46,954 bases of DNA from assembly GCA_937884755.1 (NCBI GenBank), contig CAKZYJ010000243.1, positions 1 through 46,954 on the forward strand, given 5' to 3'. The stretch's first letter is position 1. Each line of letters begins with the position of its first letter. Positions 8,345-16,502 of this stretch are shown here, in pieces. The translations under genes were made by a program, and so were the position numbers. Under the pieces are notes generated by a model. It worked only from the letters and a program-made list of their open reading frames with translations. It was not told where the DNA came from and searched no databases. This stretch comes from an uncultured Flammeovirgaceae bacterium (GTDB taxonomy: Bacteria; Bacteroidota; Bacteroidia; Cytophagales; Cyclobacteriaceae).

Positions 8345-9895
8345 CGGTAATTCAATTTGTTCTCCGTTTCGGTTATAAAAATGGTAGTCCATCATTCCTA
8401 ACGAGGAATCTACTTCCAGACGAATCCACTTTTTGTATTTAAAGAACCAGTCCATTCGTTTGGAGATAAATCCTTTGGTAAAGTAAGCCTCTAGGTAGGG
8501 ATGCAATGCCAAAGTCAAGGCTTTCTCGTTTTGCTTACTTAACAGGTAATCTATGTCGCGCTCAATCTGATCAGCTACCAAAATAGAAGGAGTAATCTTT
8601 CCGGTACCGCCACAGCTAGGGCAAATTTCTTTGGTGACGATATTTAGTTCGGGCCGAACTCGTTGCCGAGTAATCTGCATTAATCCAAATTTGGTAAGCG
8701 GTAGGATGGTGTGCTTGGCCCGGTCGCTTTTCATCACTTCCTTCATCTTCTGGTACACCGCTTTTTTATTATCGGAGTTACGCATATCGATAAAGTCGAC
8801 GACGATGATTCCACCCATATCGCGCAGCCGCAATTGTCGGGCAATTTCGCTTACTGCTTGTAGGTTCACGTTTAATGCAGTGGCTTCCTGATCCTTCTCC
8901 GAGTTTGATTTATTACCACTATTGACATCAACAACGTGCAATGCCTCGGTATGCTCAATAATAAGGTAACCACCACCCGGCACACTCACCGACTGCCCAA
9001 ACAGAGACTTAAGCTGCTTTTCAATGCCGTAGTTCTCAAAGAGCTTAGTCTTTCCGTGGTAATGCTTTACTATTTTCTCCTTATTAGGGGCAATTTTCCG
9101 AATGTAGGACTTTACTTCAGAGAAGATGCTATCGTCATCGGTGACAATGCTATCAAACGACTCATTGAGCACGTCGCGCAATAGTGCCGATGCTCTACCC
9201 ATCTCCCCGATGATTTTATCGCGGGGCTTAGCATTTTGCAGCTTTTTCATGCCGTCTTGCCAAGACTTCACCAAGTTACGCAGGTCGCGATCCAGTTCGG
9301 CTACATCTTTTCCCGACGCAACGGTTCGGATAATAACCCCGAAACCTTCGGGTTTGATAGATGAAACCAAGCGGCTTAAGCGCTTCCTTTCGGCTTTATC
9401 CGTAATTTTCTTGGATATATTAACTACACTGGAGAAAGGCACCAAAATAAGATACCTTCCAGCGAGAGACAACTCACAGGACAATCGTGGCCCTTTGGTT
9501 GAGATAGGTTCCTTTACAATTTGTACTAGTACAGATTGATTCCGGTTAAGTACTTGATTGATCTTTCCTAACTTATCAATGTCAGGTTCCGCATCAATTT
9601 TTCCGATGGGCTGTCCGTTGCTCTTCTTAGCTAGTACCCCCTTTATGTGCTTGTTCAGCGTCCGGATTTGAGGACCCAGATCGAGGTAATGTAAAAAAGC
9701 GTCTTTTTCGTACCCAACATCAATAAAGGCGGCATTTAGGCCAGGTACTACTTTACGAACGGTTCCCAGATAGATGTCACCAACGGTGAATTTGTTAGTA
9801 TCAACCTCCTGATGAAATTCTACAAGGCTTTTATCTCGTAAAAGTGCTATACGACATCCTTCTTGAGTTGAATTGATTACTAATTCATTGCTCAA
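8336..9895 (-). CDS. rng: Ribonuclease G/E
   Basis: A 519-residue endoribonuclease for rRNA and mRNA processing. An S1 domain spans about residues 38-125 (GDIYLGTVRKVVPGLNAAFI). The DNase I-like catalytic domain carries the two magnesium-binding aspartates in VVDVNSGN (D323) and VVDFIDM (D367). The zinc-link cysteines are C425 and C428 in CPSCGGTG. It lacks the long disordered C-terminal scaffold of E. coli RNase E, so it is RNase G-sized. It follows the bS22-like gene on the same strand; HU, TPR, bS22-like and rng probably form one ribosome and nucleoid housekeeping operon that ends at the terminator within the rng stop. Confidence 0.96.
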   Translation of the reverse strand: MSNELVINSTQEGCRIALLRDKSLVEFHQEVDTNKFTVGDIYLGTVRKVVPGLNAAFIDVGYEKDAFLHYLDLGPQIRTLNKHIKGVLAKKSNGQPIGKIDAEPDIDKLGKINQVLNRNQSVLVQIVKEPISTKGPRLSCELSLAGRYLILVPFSSVVNISKKITDKAERKRLSRLVSSIKPEGFGVIIRTVASGKDVAELDRDLRNLVKSWQDGMKKLQNAKPRDKIIGEMGRASALLRDVLNESFDSIVTDDDSIFSEVKSYIRKIAPNKEKIVKHYHGKTKLFENYGIEKQLKSLFGQSVSVPGGGYLIIEHTEALHVVDVNSGNKSNSEKDQEATALNVNLQAVSEIARQLRLRDMGGIIVVDFIDMRNSDNKKAVYQKMKEVMKSDRAKHTILPLTKFGLMQITRQRVRPELNIVTKEICPSCGGTGKITPSILVADQIERDIDYLLSKQNEKALTLALHPYLEAYFTKGFISKRMDWFFKYKKWIRLEVDSSLGMMDYHFYNRNGEQIELPKA

Positions 9896-10057
9896 GGGAT
9901 TAATATTTTATAAGTGATATATTTCCTCTTTATATTACAGGCAGAGAGTCTACACCGCAATATGAGTCTACTGAGACTTAGGAAGAAACAAAAAAAGGGT
10001 AGCTCAGATGCGAAAAGTTAGGAACATCCCTATCTACCCAAAACTTAATAGCTTGTA

Positions 10058-10147
10058 TTATTTCTTTTTGTGTCGATTCTTTCTTAAACGCTTTTTACGT
10101 TTGTGCGTGGCAATTTTGTGTCGTTTGCGTTTTTTTCCACAAGGCAT
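10058..10147 (-). CDS. 29-residue AURKAIP1/COX24-like ribosomal protein (bS22-like)
   Basis: An ATG-started frame of 29 codons. It begins MPCGKKRKRHKIATHKRKKR and continues with Leu, Arg, Lys, Asn and His only, so nearly two thirds of it is Lys, Arg or His. This matches the COX24/AURKAIP1 family, whose mitochondrial member is small-subunit protein mS38 and whose mycobacterial member is bS22, located near the decoding centre. In Bacteroidetes a gene of this kind is commonly annotated as AURKAIP1/COX24 domain protein. It lies between the TPR gene and rng on the same strand. The identification is from composition and the GKKRKRHKIATHKRKKR pattern; assignment as a ribosomal subunit here is by homology. 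Confidence 0.85.
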   Translation of the reverse strand: MPCGKKRKRHKIATHKRKKRLRKNRHKKK

Positions 10148-10199
10148 ATTCTTAATATTTTAGTGAAACAAATAATTTTATAATTTCTATTGTATTTGT

Positions 10200-10230
10200 G
10201 TGCTCAGGCCAATGTAAAATACTTGAGCAC
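10200..10230. repeat. Intercistronic inverted repeat between TPR and bS22-like genes
   Basis: GTGCTCA and TGAGCAC are exact complements separated by 17 bases, 28 bases after the TPR stop on the minus strand. There is no T-run. It may be an RNA processing or attenuation site within the operon, or chance. Confidence 0.25.
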
Positions 10231-10257
10231 TCTTAATTCTAACACACTCTAGTACGA

Positions 10258-11079
10258 TTAAATTCTTTCTAAGTAGTTATCTACGTTAGCAATAATCTCC
10301 GGATCATTGCTAATAGTCTTTATATGCTCAAACTGTTGCCGCGACTGATCAGTCTGTCCGGCTTCCAAATAACTTACTCCCAGCAAAAACTGGGCTTGAA
10401 TATTATCGGGGTTGATTTCTTTTACCTTCTGAAACCGCTCCACTGCTTTCTCATACTGCCCCGACTGCATGGATAGTAAACCCAAATTGTAGGTCGCCAG
10501 TTCATGGTTAGCATCAGCTTCTACCACCTCGCGCAGCATTTGAATTCCTTGCATGGGTACAGACGAACTTACGTACGTCATAGCTACCTTTGTTTTAGCA
10601 TCCAGATTGTCTGGCTGCGTATCCAAGACCTTGTCGAGGTGAAAGCGTACCTTCTCACCCAATTGTTGCGATTGCGAGGTACTAAGTGCCCGCATAAACG
10701 CCTCATAGTACATCTCGCCGGCCTGTTGCTGCGCAGCTATTGTTCCCGTCTGAGAAGCTAACGCCTCGGCGTAGAACGATGCACTATCGTATCGGCCTGC
10801 TTCGGCGAATAGTTCCACCAAATAATTCGCGAAGATAGTATTTTTATCGGTATTCTCACTGGCATTGTACAATGACAGGATGCTGTCGGCTTCCTGCCGT
10901 AGTGCGGGGGCTAATGGGGGCAAGTGAACATCTTCTTCGGCAGAAGCGGCCGGAGCTGTGACACCCGCTTGTTCTTCAACTGTCTCATCCTGATTGTCAA
11001 CTACTACACGGGGTAAGCTGAATAAAGCAGCTACCGCCGCCAGTGCCACCCCTATTATAATGAGTTGCTTCTTCACCAT
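10258..11079 (-). CDS. Membrane-anchored TPR-repeat protein
   Basis: A 273-residue protein. One hydrophobic helix near the N-terminus (about residues 6-25, LIIIGVALAAVAALFSL) acts as an anchor, followed by an acidic, alanine-rich linker and at least three tetratricopeptide repeats. The clearest are HELATYNLGLLSMQSGQYEKA and the next unit, NIQAQFLLGVSYLEAGQTDQ. TPRs mediate protein contacts; the partner is unknown. The C-terminal domain faces the periplasm if the basic N-terminus stays inside. It lies 57 bases behind the HU gene and ahead of the bS22-like gene, so operon membership is likely. TPR proteins next to HU and rng are a familiar Bacteroidetes arrangement. Confidence 0.85.
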   Translation of the reverse strand: MVKKQLIIIGVALAAVAALFSLPRVVVDNQDETVEEQAGVTAPAASAEEDVHLPPLAPALRQEADSILSLYNASENTDKNTIFANYLVELFAEAGRYDSASFYAEALASQTGTIAAQQQAGEMYYEAFMRALSTSQSQQLGEKVRFHLDKVLDTQPDNLDAKTKVAMTYVSSSVPMQGIQMLREVVEADANHELATYNLGLLSMQSGQYEKAVERFQKVKEINPDNIQAQFLLGVSYLEAGQTDQSRQQFEHIKTISNDPEIIANVDNYLERI

Positions 11080-11135
11080 ACTTTGCTGATTGGTCGTCGT
11101 TACTGAATTAGCAACACGGGGGCTGGAAAGATAGT

Positions 11136-11453
11136 TTAACTATGCTCAGTGACCTTTAATTTTTCGTTGAGCTTTTCGCTACTCTTGATTTTTTCAACAA
11201 ACACCTTGGACGGCTTGAAGCTAGGAACATAGTGCTCCTCGATAACGATGGCGGTATTCTTAGAAATGTTTCTGCCTATTTTTTGGGCTCTTTTTTTGTT
11301 TACAAAGCTGCCGAACCCCCGAACGTATATATTTTCTCCCTCAGCCATTGAGTTTTTAACCACATTAAAGAAGGCTTCAACGGTAGTATACACATCCGCT
11401 TTATCAATGCCAGTCTTGTCAGCAATCTGCTGAACTACTTCTGCTTTGGTCAC
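11136..11453 (-). CDS. HU/IHF-family DNA-binding protein
   Basis: A 105-residue nucleoid protein. The helical dimer base is MTKAEVVQQIADKTGIDKAD; then VRGFGSFVNKKRAQKIGRN holds the GFGxF signature, and the DNA-binding arm follows. The usual proline at the arm tip appears replaced: the arm reads GRNISKNTAIVIEEHYVPSF, rather than GRNPxTG. A short basic tail follows the usual end of the fold. HU proteins bend DNA without strong sequence preference. It is the first gene of the HU-TPR-bS22-rng run, divergent from mutY across 157 bases. Confidence 0.93.
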   Translation of the reverse strand: MTKAEVVQQIADKTGIDKADVYTTVEAFFNVVKNSMAEGENIYVRGFGSFVNKKRAQKIGRNISKNTAIVIEEHYVPSFKPSKVFVEKIKSSEKLNEKLKVTEHS

Positions 11454-11610
11454 GTTTTTTTTGTTTAGTTAAGTATCGGATTGCAGGGAACCCCCGCTTT
11501 ATGGAAGCGTAAATTTAATGGTAAATCATAAATTAGAAAATAATTGAATTAAAATATACATGCCTCTCTCTGTCTCAGCCATTATTCTATCTTATTAATA
11601 GCCAATTGGT

Positions 11611-12696
11611 TTGGAAGAACAAACTTTCTCCCAAAAAATAATTCAGTGGTACCAAGCACATTATCGTGATCTGCCGTGGCGTCATACCCTCGATCCCTAT
11701 CGTATCTGGTTGTCAGAAGTAATATTACAGCAAACGCGTGTAGCCCAGGGGTTACCTTACTATAATCGTTTTATTGAAGCTTTCCCTACTGTATATGATG
11801 TAGCGAATGCTTCGGAGCAGGAAGTACTCCGATTGTGGCAAGGGCTGGGTTACTATTCCCGGGCCCGCAACTTACATGCCTGTGCTAAAACTATCGTAGC
11901 TAATTACGATGGTAAGTTTCCCGAGAGCTATCGGGAACTAATTAAATTAAAGGGGGTAGGCGCATACACCGCTGCCGCTATTGCCTCGTTTGCTTTTAAT
12001 GAAACCGTACCGGTAGTAGATGGTAACGTGTATCGGGTACTTTCCCGCGTGTTCGGAATCAAAGATGATATTTTATCCACCAGCGGGCAGAAGAAATTTC
12101 GGCAGGTGGCCGACCAATTGGTACCTGACGGGAAAGCGAATGTATACAACCAGGCTATTATGGAGTTTGGTGCGCTTCAGTGTACCCCAGCTACTCCGGC
12201 TTGTTTGCTATGCCCGGTAGTAGATACCTGCTACGCCTACCAACACGGAAAGCAGAAGGAATTACCCGTAAAGATCAAAAAGACGAAGATTAAACACCGT
12301 TACCTACACTATCTAGTAGTGAAAACGGATGGGCGATTACTAATGAGACAGCGCCAAGGAAAAGATATCTGGACTGGTTTATATGACTTTTATTTAATCG
12401 AGACTAGTCAACCTCAGGATTGGGAGCAGTTGGAAGACCCATTCCTGGCGGAATTACTGCAACAGTCGCCTACAGTAGAAAAATCCAGGAAATACCAGCA
12501 TCAACTGTCACACCAGCAGTTGCACGTGATTTTTTATACACTCACTTTACCCAATAATGTAGCGCAGGAAAGTTCCTCACTGCCCGGTCAGTTTTATTCG
12601 GCGGATGAAGTAGAGCAGTTACCTAAGCCAATATTAATTGATAATTTTTTGCGGGAAGGCCCCTCTCGCACCGAATATTTTAGTAAATTGTTATAA
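11611..12696 (+). CDS. mutY: Adenine DNA glycosylase MutY
   Basis: A 361-residue base-excision repair enzyme that removes adenine opposite 8-oxoguanine. It starts at a TTG, as no in-frame ATG lies between it and the upstream stop. The catalytic Glu is in SEVILQQTRV, the helix-hairpin-helix is LKGVGAYTAAAIASFAF, the catalytic Asp is in VVDGNVYRVLSR, and the iron-sulphur cysteines follow C-x6-C-x2-C-x5-C (CTPATPACLLCPVVDTC). A NUDIX-like C-terminal domain for 8-oxoguanine recognition covers about residues 230-350. It leads the mutY-ssb-gldE run, a gene order typical of gliding Bacteroidetes. Confidence 0.97.
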   Translation: MEEQTFSQKIIQWYQAHYRDLPWRHTLDPYRIWLSEVILQQTRVAQGLPYYNRFIEAFPTVYDVANASEQEVLRLWQGLGYYSRARNLHACAKTIVANYDGKFPESYRELIKLKGVGAYTAAAIASFAFNETVPVVDGNVYRVLSRVFGIKDDILSTSGQKKFRQVADQLVPDGKANVYNQAIMEFGALQCTPATPACLLCPVVDTCYAYQHGKQKELPVKIKKTKIKHRYLHYLVVKTDGRLLMRQRQGKDIWTGLYDFYLIETSQPQDWEQLEDPFLAELLQQSPTVEKSRKYQHQLSHQQLHVIFYTLTLPNNVAQESSSLPGQFYSADEVEQLPKPILIDNFLREGPSRTEYFSKLL

Positions 12697-12795
12697 GCCG
12701 AAGGCTGACTATTATTCATTTTTTCACAATTTGCCGCGTATTGGAACATATCATCCTTTTTGTCGGTAATTAAGCTAAGTACACGATAATCTATT

Positions 12796-13278
12796 ATGGC
12801 AGGAGTTAACAAAGTAATCCTTGTAGGCAATTTAGGCGCTGACCCAGAAATTCGTCACTTAGAAAGTGGCTCTAAAGTAGCTAACATTAGCATCGCTACA
12901 TCCGAATCATATACTAATCGTAACGGAGAACGAGTGGAGCAAACCGAGTGGCACCGGGTGGAACTGTGGGACCGGCTCGCCGATCTGTGCGAGAAGTACC
13001 TTTCCAAAGGCCGTACAGTTTATATTGAAGGTAAAATCAGAACCAACGAGTATCAGGATAAGGAAGGAATTACCCGCTACGATAAACGTATTAGGGCCAC
13101 TAATATGACTTTTGTGGGTGGAAGAAACGACGAAGCCCCAGATACTGGAGCCAGTCCGGCCCCCACTCGTTCTTCGGCCCCGTCTAGCAACCCTGCACCA
13201 ACAACGTCTCCGGCTCCGGCAGCTAATGCTCCCAGCGGAGCGCCATCTAACGAAGAAATGGATGACCTTCCGTTCTAA
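12796..13278 (+). CDS. ssb: Single-stranded DNA-binding protein
   Basis: A 160-residue protein. The OB fold occupies residues 1-112 (NKVILVGNLGADPEIRHLES, then WHRVELWDRLADLCEKYLSK). It is followed by a proline, alanine and serine-rich linker and the acidic tip EEMDDLPF, which recruits repair and replication partners in known SSBs. It coats single-stranded DNA during replication and repair. It lies 99 bases after mutY and 22 bases before gldE on the same strand. Confidence 0.97.
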   Translation: MAGVNKVILVGNLGADPEIRHLESGSKVANISIATSESYTNRNGERVEQTEWHRVELWDRLADLCEKYLSKGRTVYIEGKIRTNEYQDKEGITRYDKRIRATNMTFVGGRNDEAPDTGASPAPTRSSAPSSNPAPTTSPAPAANAPSGAPSNEEMDDLPF

Positions 13279-13300
13279 TTGATCACCAAAACAAAATCTC

Positions 13301-14704
13301 TTGGAATCTTCCATAGATGGCGGGGCTAGCCCCGAGCCTTTCCCGGAACTATTTGTACTTTTACTGGCAGATTTATTTACTAGTCCACTGTGGTTCTACG
13401 CTGGAATAGGCCTTCTTTTGGTTATACTTCTGTTCTGCTCGGCCATGATCTCTGGGTCGGAAGTAGCGTTCTTCTCGCTTTCGCCTCGTGAGGTTTCTGA
13501 ATGCCAGGATAGCCAGGAGCCTTCCGCCCGTCGTATTGCAAACCTGCTGGATCAGCCCAAAATCTTATTGGCGACTATCCTTATTCTTAATAATCTAGTA
13601 AACGTGGCGATTGTAACGCTATCGACTTACGCCACCTGGCAGTACTTCGGAAAGGAAACTGACGGAGAAGTAATCGCTGCCTTAACTGCCTCAGTGACTA
13701 TTGCAATTTTGTTCTTCGGGGAAATTCTGCCCAAGCAATACGCAGTGCATTATTCCTTGTTGTTTGCCAAACGTACGGCGGGAGCACTTAATACTGCCGC
13801 TCGTTTCTGTAAACCATTCTCTATTGCGCTAATGTCATTCAGTAATGTTGTTGAGAAACAATTGAGCAAAAAGGGTTACCAGGTCTCAATAGACGAACTG
13901 AATCAGGCATTGGAAATTACGACTCGTAACGATAAGGAAGCTACAGAAGAAGAAAAAGGTATTCTGAAAGGCATTGTGAATTTTGGCACTCTCTCAGTAA
14001 AGCAGGTAATGCGTTCGCGTATTGACATAACCGCTATCGATATCGAGATTGATTTTCACGAATTGATGGATATTATTAACAAGACCGGTTATTCCCGCCT
14101 ACCCATTTACCGTGAAACCGTTGATAGCATTGAGGGTATATTATACGTTAAAGACCTGTTACCCTACCTGGATCAGGAAGATACTTTTGCCTGGCAAAAT
14201 CTGCTACATAAGGGGTTTTTCGTACCGGAGAGCAAGAAGATTGACGCGCTGCTGAAAGATTTTCAGGAAAAGCGGGTACATATGGCGATCGTAGTAGATG
14301 AGTACGGTGGTACCTCGGGACTTATCACGCTAGAAGATATTATTGAGGAGATTGTGGGTGAGATTAATGATGAGTTTGACGAAAATGATATTCACTACAA
14401 TAAATTGGACGAAAACACTTTCATCTTTGAAGGTAAAACTTCGCTCAACGATTTCTGCAAAGTGCTGGACGAAGACATTTCGTTGTTCGATAGCGTGAAA
14501 GGGGAAAGTGAATCGTTGGGGGGATTACTGCTCGAAATTCACGCTAATCTACCCCGAGCTGGGGAGAAAATTCAGTACGATAAGTACGTGTTCACTGTGG
14601 TAGCCGTAGACAATAAGCGTATTAAGCGAATTCGAGTGTTACGTCAGTACACCAGTACTTCTTCTCAGCCTCAAGAAAATATTAACACCTCCGTTAACCG
14701 ATAA
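13301..14704 (+). CDS. gldE: GldE: gliding-associated CNNM/CBS membrane protein
   Basis: A 467-residue protein starting at TTG. Residues 1-25 are a variable leader; a DUF21/CNNM membrane domain with about four helices spans 26-200 (SAMISGSEVAFFSLSPREV and LFFGEILPKQYAVHYS). A CBS pair follows at about 215-345 (RLPIYRETVDSIEGILYVKD and DEYGGTSGLITLEDIIEEIV), and a CorC/HlyC domain ends the protein. In Flavobacterium, gldE sits beside gldD and supports type IX secretion and gliding; the family also resembles CorC magnesium/cobalt efflux proteins. Here the next gene is a hydrolase, not gldD, so the functional label rests on the mutY-ssb-gldE order and domain build. Confidence 0.85.
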   Translation: MESSIDGGASPEPFPELFVLLLADLFTSPLWFYAGIGLLLVILLFCSAMISGSEVAFFSLSPREVSECQDSQEPSARRIANLLDQPKILLATILILNNLVNVAIVTLSTYATWQYFGKETDGEVIAALTASVTIAILFFGEILPKQYAVHYSLLFAKRTAGALNTAARFCKPFSIALMSFSNVVEKQLSKKGYQVSIDELNQALEITTRNDKEATEEEKGILKGIVNFGTLSVKQVMRSRIDITAIDIEIDFHELMDIINKTGYSRLPIYRETVDSIEGILYVKDLLPYLDQEDTFAWQNLLHKGFFVPESKKIDALLKDFQEKRVHMAIVVDEYGGTSGLITLEDIIEEIVGEINDEFDENDIHYNKLDENTFIFEGKTSLNDFCKVLDEDISLFDSVKGESESLGGLLLEIHANLPRAGEKIQYDKYVFTVVAVDNKRIKRIRVLRQYTSTSSQPQENINTSVNR

Positions 14705-14705
14705 T

Positions 14706-15473
14706 ATGAAACTGCACTACCGCACGCTGGGCGAGGGGCCACCGCTCATCATTCTTCACGGTATTTTTGGCACTTCTGATAACTGGCAAACCTTCGGTAA
14801 ACAGTTAGCTAGCGACTACCAGGTATTTCTGATTGATCAGCGAAACCACGGCCTTTCTCCCCATAGTGATACATTTGATTATCCATCAATGGCGGAGGAT
14901 CTACAACAATTTATCCAGCAGCATCAATTGGGCACTCCGATTATACTGGGTCATTCCATGGGTGGTAAGGTGGCTATGTTCTACGCAATAAAGTATCCTG
15001 ATAAGTTTAGTAAACTAGTAGTTGTGGATATTGCTCCTCGTAGCTATCCGGTGCATCATCAGCATATTCTGGACGCTATGGGTTCAGTGGACTTATCATC
15101 CGTAGCGAGCCGGGGAGATGTAGAAGATCAGCTCAAATCTCATTTGTCGGACTGGGGAGTGCGGCAATTCATTATGAAGAATTTAAAGCGGGAAGAGAAT
15201 AATACCTTCTCCTGGAAGCTCAACCTGCCAGCAATTCAAGAGAATATTGAGAATGTAGGGGTAGCAGTAGAAGCCTCTGAACCAGTACATAAGCCAACCT
15301 TATTCGTACGGGGCGAGAAGTCGGATTATATACCATCTGAGGATGAATCACTTATTCACGAAATTTTTCCGGAAGCCCGGATAGTTACCATTGAAAAAGC
15401 CGGACATTGGGTGCACGCTGAACAACCCCAGACACTTTACGAAGCACTGATACAATTTTTGCAGCCTAGCTAA
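14706..15473 (+). CDS. Alpha/beta hydrolase (YbfF-like esterase)
   Basis: A 255-residue hydrolase beginning one base after the gldE stop, so translation is probably coupled. The oxyanion segment is LHGIFGTSDNWQ, the nucleophile elbow GHSMGG, and the catalytic His lies in KAGHWVHAEQP. The DQRNHGLSPHS motif is typical of the YbfF/ABHD11 esterase group. It has no signal peptide and is cytoplasmic. Substrates of this group are short acyl esters; the natural one is unknown. The last 8 bases overlap the end of the convergent DUF2905 gene. Confidence 0.9.
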   Translation: MKLHYRTLGEGPPLIILHGIFGTSDNWQTFGKQLASDYQVFLIDQRNHGLSPHSDTFDYPSMAEDLQQFIQQHQLGTPIILGHSMGGKVAMFYAIKYPDKFSKLVVVDIAPRSYPVHHQHILDAMGSVDLSSVASRGDVEDQLKSHLSDWGVRQFIMKNLKREENNTFSWKLNLPAIQENIENVGVAVEASEPVHKPTLFVRGEKSDYIPSEDESLIHEIFPEARIVTIEKAGHWVHAEQPQTLYEALIQFLQPS

Positions 15474-15675
15474 ACTGACGGATCAAATAAAGAATAAGCG
15501 AAACAAGAATGCTTAGAATGATACTAGTAGCCAGTGGAAAATAGAAGGTAAAATTCTCCCGCTGGATACGAATATCGCCCGGTAAACGCCCGATCAGCGG
15601 AATTCGGTCCGAAAAATACACCAGCAAGCCCACAATGACGATAATGACTCCTACCGTGATAAGTATTAATCCCAT
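15466..15675 (-). CDS. DUF2905-like two-helix membrane protein
   Basis: A 69-residue protein (start at 15675; an ATG at 15696 would add seven residues). Helix one is GLILITVGVIIVIVGLLVYF; then comes the family loop IPLIGRLPGDIRIQRENF and a second helix (YFPLATSIILSILVSLILYL). The GRLPGDI motif marks DUF2905, small membrane proteins of unknown function widespread in bacteria. Its 3' end overlaps the convergent hydrolase gene by 8 bases, and it is divergent from the methyltransferase gene. Confidence 0.85.
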   Translation of the reverse strand: MGLILITVGVIIVIVGLLVYFSDRIPLIGRLPGDIRIQRENFTFYFPLATSIILSILVSLILYLIRQFS

Positions 15676-15702
15676 ATTTTTTCGCTGATCGCGCATGTAG
15701 TT

Positions 15703-16431
15703 ATGAGTGACTCTGTTCAGAACGGCACGGTCTTCCTGATTCCTACCGTTATTGCTCCCGATACCCACCAAAAGGTACTGTCGCCTCAAATTCGAGACGT
15801 GGTTAACTCCACTAATTATTATTTAGTAGAAAATATCCGTACGGCTCGCCGATTTCTAAGCGCTATTCCTATCAAAACCCCTATTGACCAGCTTCAGTTT
15901 GAACTGCTCAACAAAAAAACTTCTCCCGAAGAATTACCAGTGCTAATGCAGCCAGCCTTCGCCGGTCACAATATAGGTATTATGTCGGAAGCCGGATGCC
16001 CGGGCGTAGCCGACCCAGGGGCACTGGCAGTGAGTTATGCTCACCGTAAGAACCTACGGGTAGTACCTTTGGTTGGTCCTTCTTCTATTTTACTTGCTTT
16101 AATGGCTTCAGGGTTCAACGGCCAATCATTTACGTTTCACGGTTACTTGCCTATTGATAAAAACAAACGGATTCGAGCTATTAAGTCGTTGGAAAAACAG
16201 TCTCAACAACATCAGCAGACTCAGATATTTATGGAGACACCCTACCGTAATAACCATCTATTCAGTGATGTTATCAAGCACTGTCATCCCAAAACACTAA
16301 TTTGCGTGGCTAAGAATATTAGTGGAACAGAAGAGTATATTAAAACCCAGCCTGTGTACGCTTGGAGAAAAGAGAAACTAGAGCTTCACAAAGTGCCAAC
16401 AGTATTTCTCCTATTTTCTACTAAAGACTAA
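15703..16431 (+). CDS. SAM-dependent methyltransferase, tetrapyrrole-methylase fold (RsmI-related)
   Basis: A 242-residue enzyme with the tetrapyrrole-methylase fold: [14 protein letters not shown] at the first strand, then [20 protein letters not shown] (the SAM-binding turn) and [20 protein letters not shown], both shared with RsmI, the 16S rRNA cytidine 2'-O-methylase. It is shorter than RsmI (about 280 residues) and lacks the RsmI C-terminal extension, so it is probably the RsmI-like paralogue frequent in Bacteroidetes, whose substrate is not known. It lies directly upstream of metK, which makes SAM, but metK has its own promoter. Confidence 0.85.
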   Translation: MSDSVQNGTVFLIPTVIAPDTHQKVLSPQIRDVVNSTNYYLVENIRTARRFLSAIPIKTPIDQLQFELLNKKTSPEELPVLMQPAFAGHNIGIMSEAGCPGVADPGALAVSYAHRKNLRVVPLVGPSSILLALMASGFNGQSFTFHGYLPIDKNKRIRAIKSLEKQSQQHQQTQIFMETPYRNNHLFSDVIKHCHPKTLICVAKNISGTEEYIKTQPVYAWRKEKLELHKVPTVFLLFSTKD

Positions 16432-16446
16432 GACAGTTAACCTGGT

Positions 16447-16475
16447 TTGACTTTAATGACATTTCGTTAACTTTG
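16447..16475 (+). promoter_or_regulatory. Bacteroidetes-type promoter of metK
   Basis: TTG at 16447-16449, an 18-base spacer and TAACTTTG at 16468-16475, an exact match to the phylum -33/-7 pattern TTG...TAnnTTTG. The start codon lies 27 bases further on, giving a short leader with no room for a riboswitch. Confidence 0.7.
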
Positions 16476-16502
16476 CGCCAGCCATTAAATAATCATAATT
16501 TT

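Noticed and set aside
16432-16502. Possible SAM riboswitch ahead of metK
   Set aside because: The promoter leaves only 27 bases before the start codon and no SAM-box structure is visible.
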